DNA from: Microbacterium sp. LWH7-1.2
Lineage (GTDB): Bacteria > Actinomycetota > Actinomycetes > Actinomycetales > Microbacteriaceae
Direction of reading: 5' to 3'
DNA: 64,000 nucleotides
NCBI RefSeq assembly: GCF_038397755.1
Contig: NZ_CP151637.1
Coordinates: forward strand, 1,178,001 to 1,242,000
This document shows positions 24,241-32,928 of this stretch, in pieces (the stretch's first letter is position 1; the number at the start of each line of letters is the position of its first letter). Below the pieces are notes generated by a model. That model was not told the origin of the DNA, ran no database searches, and was given only the letters and a program-made list of their open reading frames with translations. The translations under genes were made by a program, and so were the position numbers.

Positions 24241-25319
24241 GTGCGGTCGACCCTCTCCGGGACGCGCTCCTGCTCGGCAGGGGTGTCGTCTGGGGCGGCT
24301 TTCGCCTCACGCTTCTGGGCGGCGAGCTTCTCGCGCTCGGCGTCGGCGCGCGCGTGCTCGAGCTCTTCGGTGGCCACGCGCACGGCATCCTCGGCCCGGC
24401 GCACCCGCCGCACCGCGAACGTCGGGGATCCGAAGCGCTCGCGGACGCGGTCGACCCGCTGACGTTCGCTCACGATGACCCAGGTGGATGCGAGGAGTAT
24501 CACCTGCGCCGAGAGGTTCAGCCACAGCAGCAGGGCGATGAGCGAAGCGAACGAGGCGAGGAGCGGGTTCGAGCCGGCGCCGGCGACGAAGAGGGAGGAG
24601 AGCTGTTGCAGCACCGTCAGGCCGATCGCGCCGATGACGGCGCCCGACCAGAGCGAGGCGGGGTGTGCTTTGACCCCGCTGAGGGACACGAACGCGAGCG
24701 CCACGATGGCCACGTCGAGCAGGAACACCACGATGATCGAGACGGAGCGCGTGGCGAAGTCGGCGAACGGGCCGTGGCTGACGCCGAGCCAGTCCAGTGC
24801 CGCACCGACGAAGGAGGTGCCGACGAAGGTGGCGCCGGCCGACAGCACGAATCCACCGCCGATCGCGATGGCCAGGAGCAGGTTGCGCACGATCACCCAG
24901 ATCCAGAACACGTCGTCGTGGACCTTGTCGGCGAGCGAACGCAACGCGACCCGCAGCGACCCGATGGCACCGATCGCCGCGCCGACGAGAGCGACGAGGG
25001 CGATGATGCCGGCGACCGTGAGGTCGGCCGGAGCTTCGATCGTCGAGACGTCGATGAGCCCGTCGTCTCCGGTTCCGAGCAGGCCAGGGATCGCAGCATC
25101 CACCGCGTCGACCAACGACTGCCACGCAGCAGGGTTGTCGGCGAGCCAGACCGAGGCGAACGAGAAGCCGAGCAGCACCCCCGCGAACACCGAGAACAGC
25201 GCCCGATAGGTGATGCTGTCGGAGAGCATGGGGCCCCGGCGTTCGAGGTAGTGGAACCAGACGCGCACCGGCCGGAGGGAGAGTGCCCAGGCCGTCAGCT
25301 TCGCGATCAGGTCCGCCAT
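24237..25319 (-). CDS. YihY/BrkB-family membrane protein
   Basis: 360 residues with about six transmembrane helices. It starts with the family region WFHYLERRGPMLSDSITYRALFS and retains the conserved helix pairs ending LLWLNLSAQVILLASTWV, then a charged coiled C-terminal tail (EDAVRVATEELEHARADAERE). Despite old ribonuclease and virulence labels, the family has no established biochemical role. The ATG lies 6 nt after TAAGGT on the minus strand (25326-25331), so it is probably leaderless. It is the first gene of a two-gene operon with nnrE. Confidence 0.92.
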   Translation of the reverse strand: MADLIAKLTAWALSLRPVRVWFHYLERRGPMLSDSITYRALFSVFAGVLLGFSFASVWLADNPAAWQSLVDAVDAAIPGLLGTGDDGLIDVSTIEAPADLTVAGIIALVALVGAAIGAIGSLRVALRSLADKVHDDVFWIWVIVRNLLLAIAIGGGFVLSAGATFVGTSFVGAALDWLGVSHGPFADFATRSVSIIVVFLLDVAIVALAFVSLSGVKAHPASLWSGAVIGAIGLTVLQQLSSLFVAGAGSNPLLASFASLIALLLWLNLSAQVILLASTWVIVSERQRVDRVRERFGSPTFAVRRVRRAEDAVRVATEELEHARADAEREKLAAQKREAKAAPDDTPAEQERVPERVDRT

Positions 25320-25404
25320 GGCGCCACCTTATCGAGTGCGTCAATCCTGAGGATCAGGCTTGACGTGCGGCAGATAGTCTGTCCCTCGGGGATAGGGGTG
25401 TGCC

Positions 25405-27072
25405 GTGAGAGGTCTTGCACAGACGCTGGTGCTCACAGGAGCCGTGAGGGCTGCCGACATGTCGGCCGCCCTCGCTCAGGTGGGCGAAGGTCCGGAGTTG
25501 CAGCGATTGCTGGTGAGCTCGAAGCTCGTGACCGAGGGGCAGGTCGCCGAGGCGATCGCCCTGCATACCGGCCATCGGTACGTCGACCTCGCCGAGATGC
25601 CGCTCGACCCGAACGTGGTCGCGCTGGTTCCCGGCGCTCTGTGCCGCAAGTACGGTCTCATCCCGGTCGACCGCCGCGGGGATCGCCTCACGGTGGGCGT
25701 GCTCGACCCGACCGACATCGTCGCGCTCGACGACGTCGCCTCCATCACGGATCTCTTCGTCGAACCCGTCGTGGTCGCGGAAGACGCGCTGACGAACATG
25801 TTCGAGCGGTTCCTGCGCTCGGACGAAGAGCTCAGCGAACTGTCGATGTCGATCGAGGAGTCGAGCGAGGCCACCGAGGCGGCCTTCACCGAGAGCCTCG
25901 AAGAGCAGGACGACTCGGCGCCGATCGTGCGCTTCGTGAATCTGCTCATCGCGCAGGCCATCAACGACCGTGCGAGCGACATCCACGTCGAGCCCGGCGA
26001 GAAGCAGCTGACCGTGCGGTTCCGCATCGACGGCGTGCTCCACGAGATGCAGAAGGCCGACCGCGCGATCCAGGACGGCATCATCTCGCGCCTGAAGATC
26101 ATGTCGTCGATCGACATCGCCGAGAAGCGCAAGCCGCAGGACGGCCGCCTCTCGGTCACGCACGAGAACCGTACCGTCGACCTCCGCGTCGCGACGCTGC
26201 CCACGGTGTGGGGCGAGAAGATCGTCATGCGCATCCTCGACAACACCGGTCAGACCATGACGATGCGCGACCTGCTGTTCTCGAGCACCAACGAGAAGCG
26301 GTTCCGCGAGGCGATCACGAAGCCGCACGGGATGATCCTGGCGACCGGACCCACCGGTTCCGGAAAGTCGACAAGCCTGTACACCGCCCTGCGTTCGATC
26401 GCGAACCCGAAGATCAACGTCATCACCGTCGAGGACCCGGTCGAGTACCGCATCGCCGGCATCAATCAGGTGCAGGTGAACAACCGCGCCGGACTGACGT
26501 TCGCGACGGCACTGCGGTCGATCCTGCGGTCGGACCCGGATGTGGTGCTGGTCGGCGAGATCCGCGACTTCGAGACGGCGAACATCTCGATCGAGGCGGC
26601 TATGACGGGGCACTTGGTGCTGTCGACGCTGCACACGAACGACGCACCCTCTGCACTGACCCGGTTGACCGAGATCGGCTGCGAGCCGTTCCTCGTGGCG
26701 ACGGCGTTGTCGGCGGTGATCGCCCAGCGATTGGCGCGGCGGCTGTGCATGCGCTGCCGTGAGCCGTTGGTGGAGCCGAGCGAGGTGCTCGCGGCGCTGG
26801 GCTTCCCACATGACCCGGCGGACGTGCCCGAGCTGTACAAGGCGATGGGATGCCCCGCCTGCAGCGGCACCGGGTACCGCGGGCGCGTGGCGCTGCACGA
26901 GGTCATGACGCTGAGCGACGAGCTCGAGTCGCTGGTGGTGACGCGCTCGACCGGATCGGAGATCCGTCAGGTGGCGCTCGAGCAGGGGATGATCTCGCTC
27001 CGCGAGGACGGGTGGTCCAAGGTCGCGCAGGGGCTCACGACGATCGAGGAAGTGCTCCGGGTCACGGTGTGA
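25405..27072 (+). CDS. pilB: type IV pilus assembly ATPase PilB
   Basis: 555 residues. An N-terminal MshEN/GspE-N domain (LLVSSKLVTEGQVAEAIALH; RLTVGVLDPTD) is followed by the secretion ATPase. It has Walker A GPTGSGKST (~315), the Asp box ITVEDPVEYR, Walker B LVGEIRDFETA, the His box GHLVLSTLHTND, and a zinc-binding tetracysteine CMRC/CPAC. These are the marks of the extension motor PilB/GspE rather than PilT. The start is a GTG 6 nt after a TAGGGG box (25393-25398), poorer than the other leaderless boxes. pilB is on the plus strand and converges on pilC, unlike the usual same-strand pilB-pilT-pilC order. Confidence 0.96.
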   Translation: MRGLAQTLVLTGAVRAADMSAALAQVGEGPELQRLLVSSKLVTEGQVAEAIALHTGHRYVDLAEMPLDPNVVALVPGALCRKYGLIPVDRRGDRLTVGVLDPTDIVALDDVASITDLFVEPVVVAEDALTNMFERFLRSDEELSELSMSIEESSEATEAAFTESLEEQDDSAPIVRFVNLLIAQAINDRASDIHVEPGEKQLTVRFRIDGVLHEMQKADRAIQDGIISRLKIMSSIDIAEKRKPQDGRLSVTHENRTVDLRVATLPTVWGEKIVMRILDNTGQTMTMRDLLFSSTNEKRFREAITKPHGMILATGPTGSGKSTSLYTALRSIANPKINVITVEDPVEYRIAGINQVQVNNRAGLTFATALRSILRSDPDVVLVGEIRDFETANISIEAAMTGHLVLSTLHTNDAPSALTRLTEIGCEPFLVATALSAVIAQRLARRLCMRCREPLVEPSEVLAALGFPHDPADVPELYKAMGCPACSGTGYRGRVALHEVMTLSDELESLVVTRSTGSEIRQVALEQGMISLREDGWSKVAQGLTTIEEVLRVTV

Positions 27073-27108
27073 TCTAGTCCCGGTTCCCGGTCGTCGAGTC
27101 CCCCACCC

Positions 27109-28347
27109 CTACGCCTGCTTCGCGAGCTCCCCGTAGAGAGTGAAGATCGGCAGGTACAGCGAGATCACCATGCCGCCGATCACGATGCCGAGGCCCACGA
27201 TGAGGATGGGCTCGATCGTCGACGACAGCTGCGCCGTGGCCGTCTCGACCTCGTCCTCGTAGAAGTCCGCGATCGAGGCGAGCATGTCGACGAGCGTGCC
27301 CGACTCCTCGCCCACCGACACCATCTGCGGCACCATCGCCGGGAAGACCTCGGCCTTGGCCAGCGGCGCGGCGAACGAGCGGCCCTGGCGGATCGACTCC
27401 TGCACGTCGCGCACGGCCTGCTCGATCTTCCAGTTGTTCGACGCCTGCCCGACGATCGCGAGCGCCTGGATGATCGGCACACCGGCGTTGAGCATCATCG
27501 AGAGGTTCCGCGCGAAACGGGCGACCGCGATCTTCGTGGTCAGCTTGCCGAAGACGGGCATCTTCAGCTTGATCGGGTCGACGAACCGGCGGTACTGCTC
27601 GGTGTGCCGGTTCGCGCGCCACCAGACCAGCGTTACGACTACGACGAGAATGATCGCCGGGATGATCCACCACATGTTGTTGGAGATCGTCACGAGGATC
27701 TGCGTCGGCAGCGGCAGCGAGCTGCCGAGCCCCTTGAACATGCCCTCGAAGATCGGCACGACGAAGGTCACCATGACGAGCACGCCGATGATCGCGATCA
27801 CGAGCACGATCGCCGGGTACGTCACCGCGGCGCGGATCTTGTTGTGCAGCTCGGCTTCGCGTTGGTAGTTGTCGGCGATCGACCCGAGCGCACTCCCGAG
27901 GAAGCCGCCCGCCTCCCCCACCTTGATGATCGACAGCATCAGCGGCGGGAAGGTCTGCGGATGCCGCGCCAGCGCCGCCGAGAACGACGACCCCGACTCG
28001 ACGTCGGCCTGCACCTGCACGAGCGCCGGCTGCAGCTTCTTGTCATCGGTCTGCTCGATGAGGATCGAGAGAGTCCGCATCAGTGGCAGACCGGCATTGA
28101 TGAGCCCGGCCATCTGCCGCGAGAACACCGCAAGCGTGCGCGCGGACACGGTCTTGGTCGCGCCTGGCAGCTTGATGTCTTTGTTCAAGCCGGTGTTGGA
28201 CTTCAGCGTCACCTCGAGAGGCGTGAGCCCCTGAGCCTTGAGCTTGCCGGTGACGGCAGACTCGCTCGCGGCCTCGATGGTCCCCTTGACCACCGACCCG
28301 CCACGCGGGTCGACCGCCCGGTAGACGAACTCCTGCACGACGGCCAT
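27109..28347 (-). CDS. pilC: type IV pilus inner-membrane platform protein PilC
   Basis: 412 residues beginning AVVQEFVYRAVDPRGG. Two T2SSF domains, each with a helical bundle (FSRQMAGLINAGLPLMRTL; FARNLSMMLNAGVPIIQAL) and followed by membrane segments, give the usual PilC/GspF layout with three transmembrane helices. It transmits ATPase rotation to pilin assembly. The ATG follows the pilT stop by one base (28345-28351), so it is coupled to pilT. It ends 36 bp from the convergent pilB stop. Confidence 0.95.
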   Translation of the reverse strand: MAVVQEFVYRAVDPRGGSVVKGTIEAASESAVTGKLKAQGLTPLEVTLKSNTGLNKDIKLPGATKTVSARTLAVFSRQMAGLINAGLPLMRTLSILIEQTDDKKLQPALVQVQADVESGSSFSAALARHPQTFPPLMLSIIKVGEAGGFLGSALGSIADNYQREAELHNKIRAAVTYPAIVLVIAIIGVLVMVTFVVPIFEGMFKGLGSSLPLPTQILVTISNNMWWIIPAIILVVVVTLVWWRANRHTEQYRRFVDPIKLKMPVFGKLTTKIAVARFARNLSMMLNAGVPIIQALAIVGQASNNWKIEQAVRDVQESIRQGRSFAAPLAKAEVFPAMVPQMVSVGEESGTLVDMLASIADFYEDEVETATAQLSSTIEPILIVGLGIVIGGMVISLYLPIFTLYGELAKQA

Positions 28348-28348
28348 G

Positions 28349-29641
28349 TCAGCCCTCCCCGTTCGAGGCGGCCCACGCCTCGAGATCGTCGACGCCGCCC
28401 CACTCGACGTCCCGCGCCGTGGGATCGACGCGACCCCCGACGGTGGGTGTGCCGAAGCGGGATCCCATACCGATGCCGGTGCCCCGCGCTGCGTTCGCTG
28501 CCGGAGCCGCAAGCTCCCCCTGCCGCCATTCGCCGGCGTGGTGCGCCCACTCCTCCGCGTCGAGATCGCGCGGCTTGATGTAGACGCCGTCGAGGCTCTT
28601 CGGGTCGACCGCGAAGTCCACGGCGACGTTGCGCGCGATGGTGCCTTCGGCGACGAGGCGACGAAGGTCCTGATCGAGCGTGTGCATGCCGATCTCCGAG
28701 CCCGCCTGCATCGCCGAGTAGATCTGAGCGACCTGACCCTCACGGATCATGTTCGCGACGGCCGGCGTGTTGATGAGCACCTCGGTGGCGATCGTGCGGC
28801 CATTCACCTGCGCGAGCGGCAGCAGCGTCTGGCTGATGATGCCCTGGAGCGTGTCGCCCAGCTGCGTGCGGATCTGGTGCTGCTGGTCGGCGGGAAACAC
28901 GTCGATGATGCGGTTGATGCTCTTGGCCGCGCCCTGCGTGTGCAGGGTCGAGAGCACGAGGTGGCCGGTCTCGGCGGCTGACAGGGCGGTCGAGATCGAC
29001 TCGGGGTCACGGAGCTCGCCGATGAGGATCACGTCGGGGTCCTGGCGAAGCACACGACGCAGCGCCTCGGCGAACGAGTTCGTGTCGCGCCCGACCTCGC
29101 GCTGGTGGACGAGCGAGCGCTTGGACTGGTGGTGGAACTCGATCGGGTCTTCGATCGTGACGATGTGCGCCGGCACGAGCTGGTTGACGATGTCGACCAT
29201 CGCGGTGAGCGTCGTGGACTTGCCCGAGCCTGTCGGGCCGGTGAGCAGCACGAGACCGCGAGGGCGGAGGGCCAGGTCGCGAGCGATCGCGGGCGCGCCC
29301 AGCTCCTCGAGCGAGTACACCCGGTCGGGGATGTAGCGCAGGGCGATCGCGATCGAGCCGAGCTGCCGATAAACGTTCGTACGGAACCGGCCGATGCCCG
29401 CTGTCGCGTGCGCGAGGTCGACCTCGCCGTGCTCGAGGAATTCGGCGCGCTGCCCTTCTGTCATGAGGGCGAACGCGGTCCGCTCGACCCAATCGGCCGA
29501 CAGCGGGGTCGGGTACGCCTCGATGGGCACGAGGTCCCCGTCGACGCGCAGCAGTGGCGGCGCATCGGCGGTGATGTGAACGTCCGATGCGCGGTGCCGA
29601 GCGCCGTACGCGAGGAGCGTTTCGAAGTCGAGGTCGTCCAT
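28349..29641 (-). CDS. pilT: type IV pilus retraction ATPase PilT
   Basis: 430 residues. It has the short N-terminal PAS-like region (SDVHITADAPPLLRVDGDL), Walker A GPTGSGKSTT, Asp box TIEDPIEFHH, GELRDPES, His box GHLVLSTLHTQGAAKSINR, and the PilT-specific region near GMHTLDQDL. There is no tetracysteine, which separates it from PilB. A ~75-residue Gly/Ala-rich tail is longer than in proteobacterial PilT. GAGGAAGG lies 9 nt before the ATG. Five nt separate it from the pilO-like gene upstream. A retraction motor implies dynamic pili: twitching, DNA uptake or surface sensing. Confidence 0.94.
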   Translation of the reverse strand: MDDLDFETLLAYGARHRASDVHITADAPPLLRVDGDLVPIEAYPTPLSADWVERTAFALMTEGQRAEFLEHGEVDLAHATAGIGRFRTNVYRQLGSIAIALRYIPDRVYSLEELGAPAIARDLALRPRGLVLLTGPTGSGKSTTLTAMVDIVNQLVPAHIVTIEDPIEFHHQSKRSLVHQREVGRDTNSFAEALRRVLRQDPDVILIGELRDPESISTALSAAETGHLVLSTLHTQGAAKSINRIIDVFPADQQHQIRTQLGDTLQGIISQTLLPLAQVNGRTIATEVLINTPAVANMIREGQVAQIYSAMQAGSEIGMHTLDQDLRRLVAEGTIARNVAVDFAVDPKSLDGVYIKPRDLDAEEWAHHAGEWRQGELAAPAANAARGTGIGMGSRFGTPTVGGRVDPTARDVEWGGVDDLEAWAASNGEG

Positions 29642-29646
29642 GGTCG

Positions 29647-30330
29647 TCACCCTTCCTCGTCGATGTAGCTCAGGGCGGTGATCTGGATGTCGACGGTGCC
29701 TTCCCCGCTCTGCGTCATCGTGACCGCCATGCTGTTCAGCAGGCGCGGGCCGGCGCGCAGCGCGTCGACGAACGCGGTCACCTGCGCCATGTCCGCCGCG
29801 GTGGCGCTGATCACGAAGTCGACCTGCTGGCGACCAGCTGCGACGGCGGCATCGGGTGCCGCTGCCGCGTTCGCCTCGGTCGCGTTCGGGTCGGCGGTCG
29901 CGTTCAGGTCGGTCGCAGCATCCGTCGCCTCCGGTGCAGGAGCGGCTGCCGCAGCCGCCGGGTCCCCGTCCGTCGCACCGGTGCGGGTCGCGTACACGAC
30001 CTGCTCCCCCGCCGTGACGGATGTGATGGCGACACCGGATGCCGCGGCCGCATTGCCGACGACCTCGAAGACGTCGTCGTACTGCCCCGTGGCGGGGATC
30101 TGCGATCGCAGCCCCGCGACGTTCGCGGTGATCTCGTCGAGGTTCTCCTGCTGAGCGGTGAGTTCGTCGACCTGCGCCTGGTAGAGCGCGTTCGTGCTCG
30201 CGACGGTCGCGGTCTGTCCGTCGACCGTGACGGCCTGGAAATAGAGAGGCATGGCGACGAGGAACACACCCAGGGCGATGACGCCCAGCGAGACGATCAG
30301 ACCGATGGCGGTCACGAGGTGCTTGGGCAT
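29647..30330 (-). CDS. PilO-like pilus alignment protein
   Basis: 227 residues. One N-terminal transmembrane helix (AIGLIVSLGVIALGVFLVAMPLYF), a coiled coil (NALYQAQVDELTAQQENLDEI) and a ferredoxin-like beta-alpha-beta C-terminus, interrupted by an Ala/Pro/Asp-rich insert (about 125-165). This layout and the pilM-pilN-pilO gene order support PilO. Sequence similarity in this family is low, so the call rests on topology and context. It would bridge the membrane platform to the cell wall side. Confidence 0.8.
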   Translation of the reverse strand: MPKHLVTAIGLIVSLGVIALGVFLVAMPLYFQAVTVDGQTATVASTNALYQAQVDELTAQQENLDEITANVAGLRSQIPATGQYDDVFEVVGNAAAASGVAITSVTAGEQVVYATRTGATDGDPAAAAAAPAPEATDAATDLNATADPNATEANAAAAPDAAVAAGRQQVDFVISATAADMAQVTAFVDALRAGPRLLNSMAVTMTQSGEGTVDIQITALSYIDEEG

Positions 30331-30333
30331 CGT

Positions 30334-30981
30334 TCACTCACCCCCTTCTTCGGCCGCGAACTCTTTCGAGTACACGGACTGGTCGAACTCGACGTTCAGT
30401 AGATACGAGAAGCGGTCTGCCGATACCTGGCTCGAGGTCACCGACTGCCCGTCGGCGTACAGGACGCCTTCCACCCCGCGGAGGGAGCGGATGAGAGCCA
30501 CGACGTCGAGCGGGGTCGGGCTGTCGAAGGTGACGGTGCCGACGAGACCCGGCTCGACGGCCGGGTCGTCGCCCTGCGGCACACCGCCGACGGCGAGGTC
30601 CAGGCCGGTGATCGTCGTGTCGGCCGGCAGCACGCCGGTGATCTTCGCCATCACGGGCGCCCAGGCGAGGTCGGTCGCCATGGCGTCGGTGCGGAAGTCC
30701 GTGAGCTCCGACTCGGTCGCCAGCGCCTGGCTGACCTCCGAAAGCGACGCGATCTCGGTGAGGAGCGCGTTGGTCCGGGCCTGCTCGGCGACCAGTCGCT
30801 GGTCCGCGAAGAACTTGAAGGCGAACGCACCGGCGATGATGAGCACCGCGACGACGATGGCCGCGAGGGCGATCCACACCCACAGCCGCACCAGCGAGTC
30901 GCGCTCGCGCCGCACGATCTCGCTGCGCGGCATGAGGTTGACGCGGGGTGCTCCCGAGAACGGGACGGGGATGGCGGTCAT
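30334..30981 (-). CDS. PilN-like pilus alignment protein
   Basis: 215 residues. The short cytoplasmic N-terminus contains RVNLMPRSEIVRRE, matching the INLLPWRE motif with which PilN binds PilM, then one transmembrane helix (VWIALAAIVVAVLIIAGAFAF), a coiled coil and a ferredoxin-like domain. Its ATG overlaps the pilM stop (ATGA, 30978-30981). PilM, PilN and PilO form the inner alignment complex. Confidence 0.87.
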   Translation of the reverse strand: MTAIPVPFSGAPRVNLMPRSEIVRRERDSLVRLWVWIALAAIVVAVLIIAGAFAFKFFADQRLVAEQARTNALLTEIASLSEVSQALATESELTDFRTDAMATDLAWAPVMAKITGVLPADTTITGLDLAVGGVPQGDDPAVEPGLVGTVTFDSPTPLDVVALIRSLRGVEGVLYADGQSVTSSQVSADRFSYLLNVEFDQSVYSKEFAAEEGGE

Positions 30982-32012
30982 TTCGAGGCCTCCCCGAGTG
31001 CGATGCCGACGGTGCCGACGAGGTTCAGCGCGACCTCACCGGCGGGCGGCGGCGTCGAGATCGAGATCACGTCACCCACCGAGACGACGGCCATCGGGGT
31101 GTCGATGGCGGCGCCCAACGCAGGCAGGACGCCTTCGACTCCGGCGCCGGCGCCCGTGACGAACATCCGTGTCAGCGGCGCTGCCGTCGGGCGGCTGCCG
31201 AAGAAGGCGAGCGTGCTCCGGAGGCGGGCCGCGAGGTCGGAGACACCGGGGGGCGTGGCCGCGCGGATGGCACCGCGCGTGCGAGCGGGTGCGGCGAGGC
31301 CTGTGGACGCGCCCATGCCGTTCCCGGCGACGGCGAGCTCGAGCTCAGGCTCAGCGACCTCTGCGCTGTGCCGACGGCTCGCCGCAGTGGCGACGTCGAT
31401 CGGCAGCAAGCGCACGAAAAGCGGAACGCCTCCTCGCGAGATCACGACCTGCGTGGTGTGATCCCCGATGTTCACCGTCGCCACGGTCTCCTCGCGGGAC
31501 GCCAGCGGTGCCGTGACGCGAGCGAGGCCGAACGCCGAGAGGTCGACCGCCTGCGCGCGTACCTTGATCTTCGCGAGCGTCGAGATGATCTGCTCGATGT
31601 TCTCCGACACGGCCGCGACGAGCAAACCCGAGACCTGGTCTCCGTCCTGCGACAGCGGGAAGAAGTCGAGCACGGCCTGGCTGGCGGGGACGGGCAGCAG
31701 GTCCTGCACCTGGTACGGCAGCGCCTCGCGCAGCAGATCAGGCCGCATCGCCTGAGTCGTGTACTCGCGCACCAGGATGCGGCGGCTCGCGACGCCGAGA
31801 ACGGCATCCTTGCTCTTGAATCTGGCGCCCGTCCACAGCTGCCGGAGCGCGACCGCGACGGCGCCCGAGTCGAGCACCTCTGAGTCGCGCGCCGCCTCGG
31901 GCGGCAGCGGCACTTCCCCGTAGGCGACGAGCTGGGGTTTGCGACCGAGCGAGATCTCCGCGGCGCGGACACTCTCTTCGGTCACCTCCAGCCCGACAAT
32001 CGTCTTCCCCAT
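30978..32012 (-). CDS. pilM: type IV pilus actin-like ATPase PilM
   Basis: 344 residues. KTIVGLEVTEESVRAAEIS forms the first phosphate loop of the actin fold, NIGDHTTQVVISRGG the second, and VTGAGAGVEGV the adenosine region, as in PilM/FtsA. It is cytoplasmic and binds the PilN tail. I start at the ATG at 32010-32012, preceded by GGAAGGGGAAG; a TTG 18 nt further upstream would include the ribosome site. An Ala/Arg/Pro-rich segment near 240-260 is an insertion relative to proteobacterial PilM. Confidence 0.92.
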   Translation of the reverse strand: MGKTIVGLEVTEESVRAAEISLGRKPQLVAYGEVPLPPEAARDSEVLDSGAVAVALRQLWTGARFKSKDAVLGVASRRILVREYTTQAMRPDLLREALPYQVQDLLPVPASQAVLDFFPLSQDGDQVSGLLVAAVSENIEQIISTLAKIKVRAQAVDLSAFGLARVTAPLASREETVATVNIGDHTTQVVISRGGVPLFVRLLPIDVATAASRRHSAEVAEPELELAVAGNGMGASTGLAAPARTRGAIRAATPPGVSDLAARLRSTLAFFGSRPTAAPLTRMFVTGAGAGVEGVLPALGAAIDTPMAVVSVGDVISISTPPPAGEVALNLVGTVGIALGEASK

Positions 32013-32040
32013 GACTTCCCCTTCCCCCAAGACGTCGGCG

Positions 32041-32925
32041 TCAAGCGCCGACGAAGAGATTCACGTACCACTTGCCGACGGCCTCGCCGGCGAACACCCC
32101 TGTCCAGGCGCCGAGGATCATCCACGGCCCGAACGGAATGGCGGTCTTGCGTCCGGCGCGACGCAGCAGCAGCAGCGCGATGCCGAACACTCCCCCGTAC
32201 AGGAAGGCCGCGAACGCCCCCACAGCGAGCGCACCCCATCCCAGCCAGCCGAGGTAGATACCCACAACCCCGGCGAGTTTCACGTCTCCCCCGCCCATGC
32301 CGCCCGGCCGGGCCGCGCGCAGCAGGAAGTAGAAGAGGTACAGCACTGCCATGCCGATACCGGCCATGAGCAGCAGGCCCCACTCGCCCGTCAGCCACGC
32401 GGCGATGGTGAACAGAATGCCGGCCACGAGGTAGCTCGGCAGCACGATGCTGTTCGGCAGACGGTGAGTGTCGAGGTCGATGAGCGTCAGCACGATCGAG
32501 ATCGCGGCGAAGTAGAGGTACGCGACGATGACGAGGCCGAGCGCCCAGAGATCGGCGGGACGGACGACGCCGTCGACCTGTGGCGACGCGAGGTAGGTCG
32601 GCAGGTTCGTGCCGAGAAGTCCTTCGTAGACGACGGTGCCCCACCATGTGACGACCGCGAAGGCGATACCCGTGACCGCTTCGACGATCGGGTACCGCAA
32701 CGAGATCGGCGCCTTGCAATTCGCGCACTTCCCGCGCAATGCGATCCACGAGACGACTGGTACGTTCTGCCACCACTTGATCGCCGTGTCGCAATGCGGG
32801 CAGCGGCTCTCGCGCATCAGGGAGATCTTCGCCGGCACCCGGTAGGCGACGACGTTGAGGAACGACCCGATGACCAGGCCGAGGATCCCGGCGATGACGG
32901 TGAGGAAGACGATGAATGGAGTCAT
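32041..32925 (-). CDS. pilD: prepilin peptidase / N-methyltransferase PilD
   Basis: 294 residues, polytopic. The N-terminal methylase part carries the zinc tetracysteine CPHC (Cys42, Cys45) and CANC (Cys67, Cys70), and the protease part the two aspartates in LIDLDTHRLPN and GGGDVKLAG. It cleaves the leader of the pilin-like proteins encoded just upstream at the Gly before the hydrophobic helix, then methylates the new N-terminus. Both catalytic halves are intact. It begins 3 nt after the stop of the large minor-pilin gene and ends 28 nt before pilM. Confidence 0.96.
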   Translation of the reverse strand: MTPFIVFLTVIAGILGLVIGSFLNVVAYRVPAKISLMRESRCPHCDTAIKWWQNVPVVSWIALRGKCANCKAPISLRYPIVEAVTGIAFAVVTWWGTVVYEGLLGTNLPTYLASPQVDGVVRPADLWALGLVIVAYLYFAAISIVLTLIDLDTHRLPNSIVLPSYLVAGILFTIAAWLTGEWGLLLMAGIGMAVLYLFYFLLRAARPGGMGGGDVKLAGVVGIYLGWLGWGALAVGAFAAFLYGGVFGIALLLLRRAGRKTAIPFGPWMILGAWTGVFAGEAVGKWYVNLFVGA

Positions 32926-32928
32926 GCG

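Noticed and set aside
32030..32030. TTG start for pilM
   Set aside because: It would place the ribosome site GGAAGGGG inside the coding region; the ATG at 32012 is well spaced.
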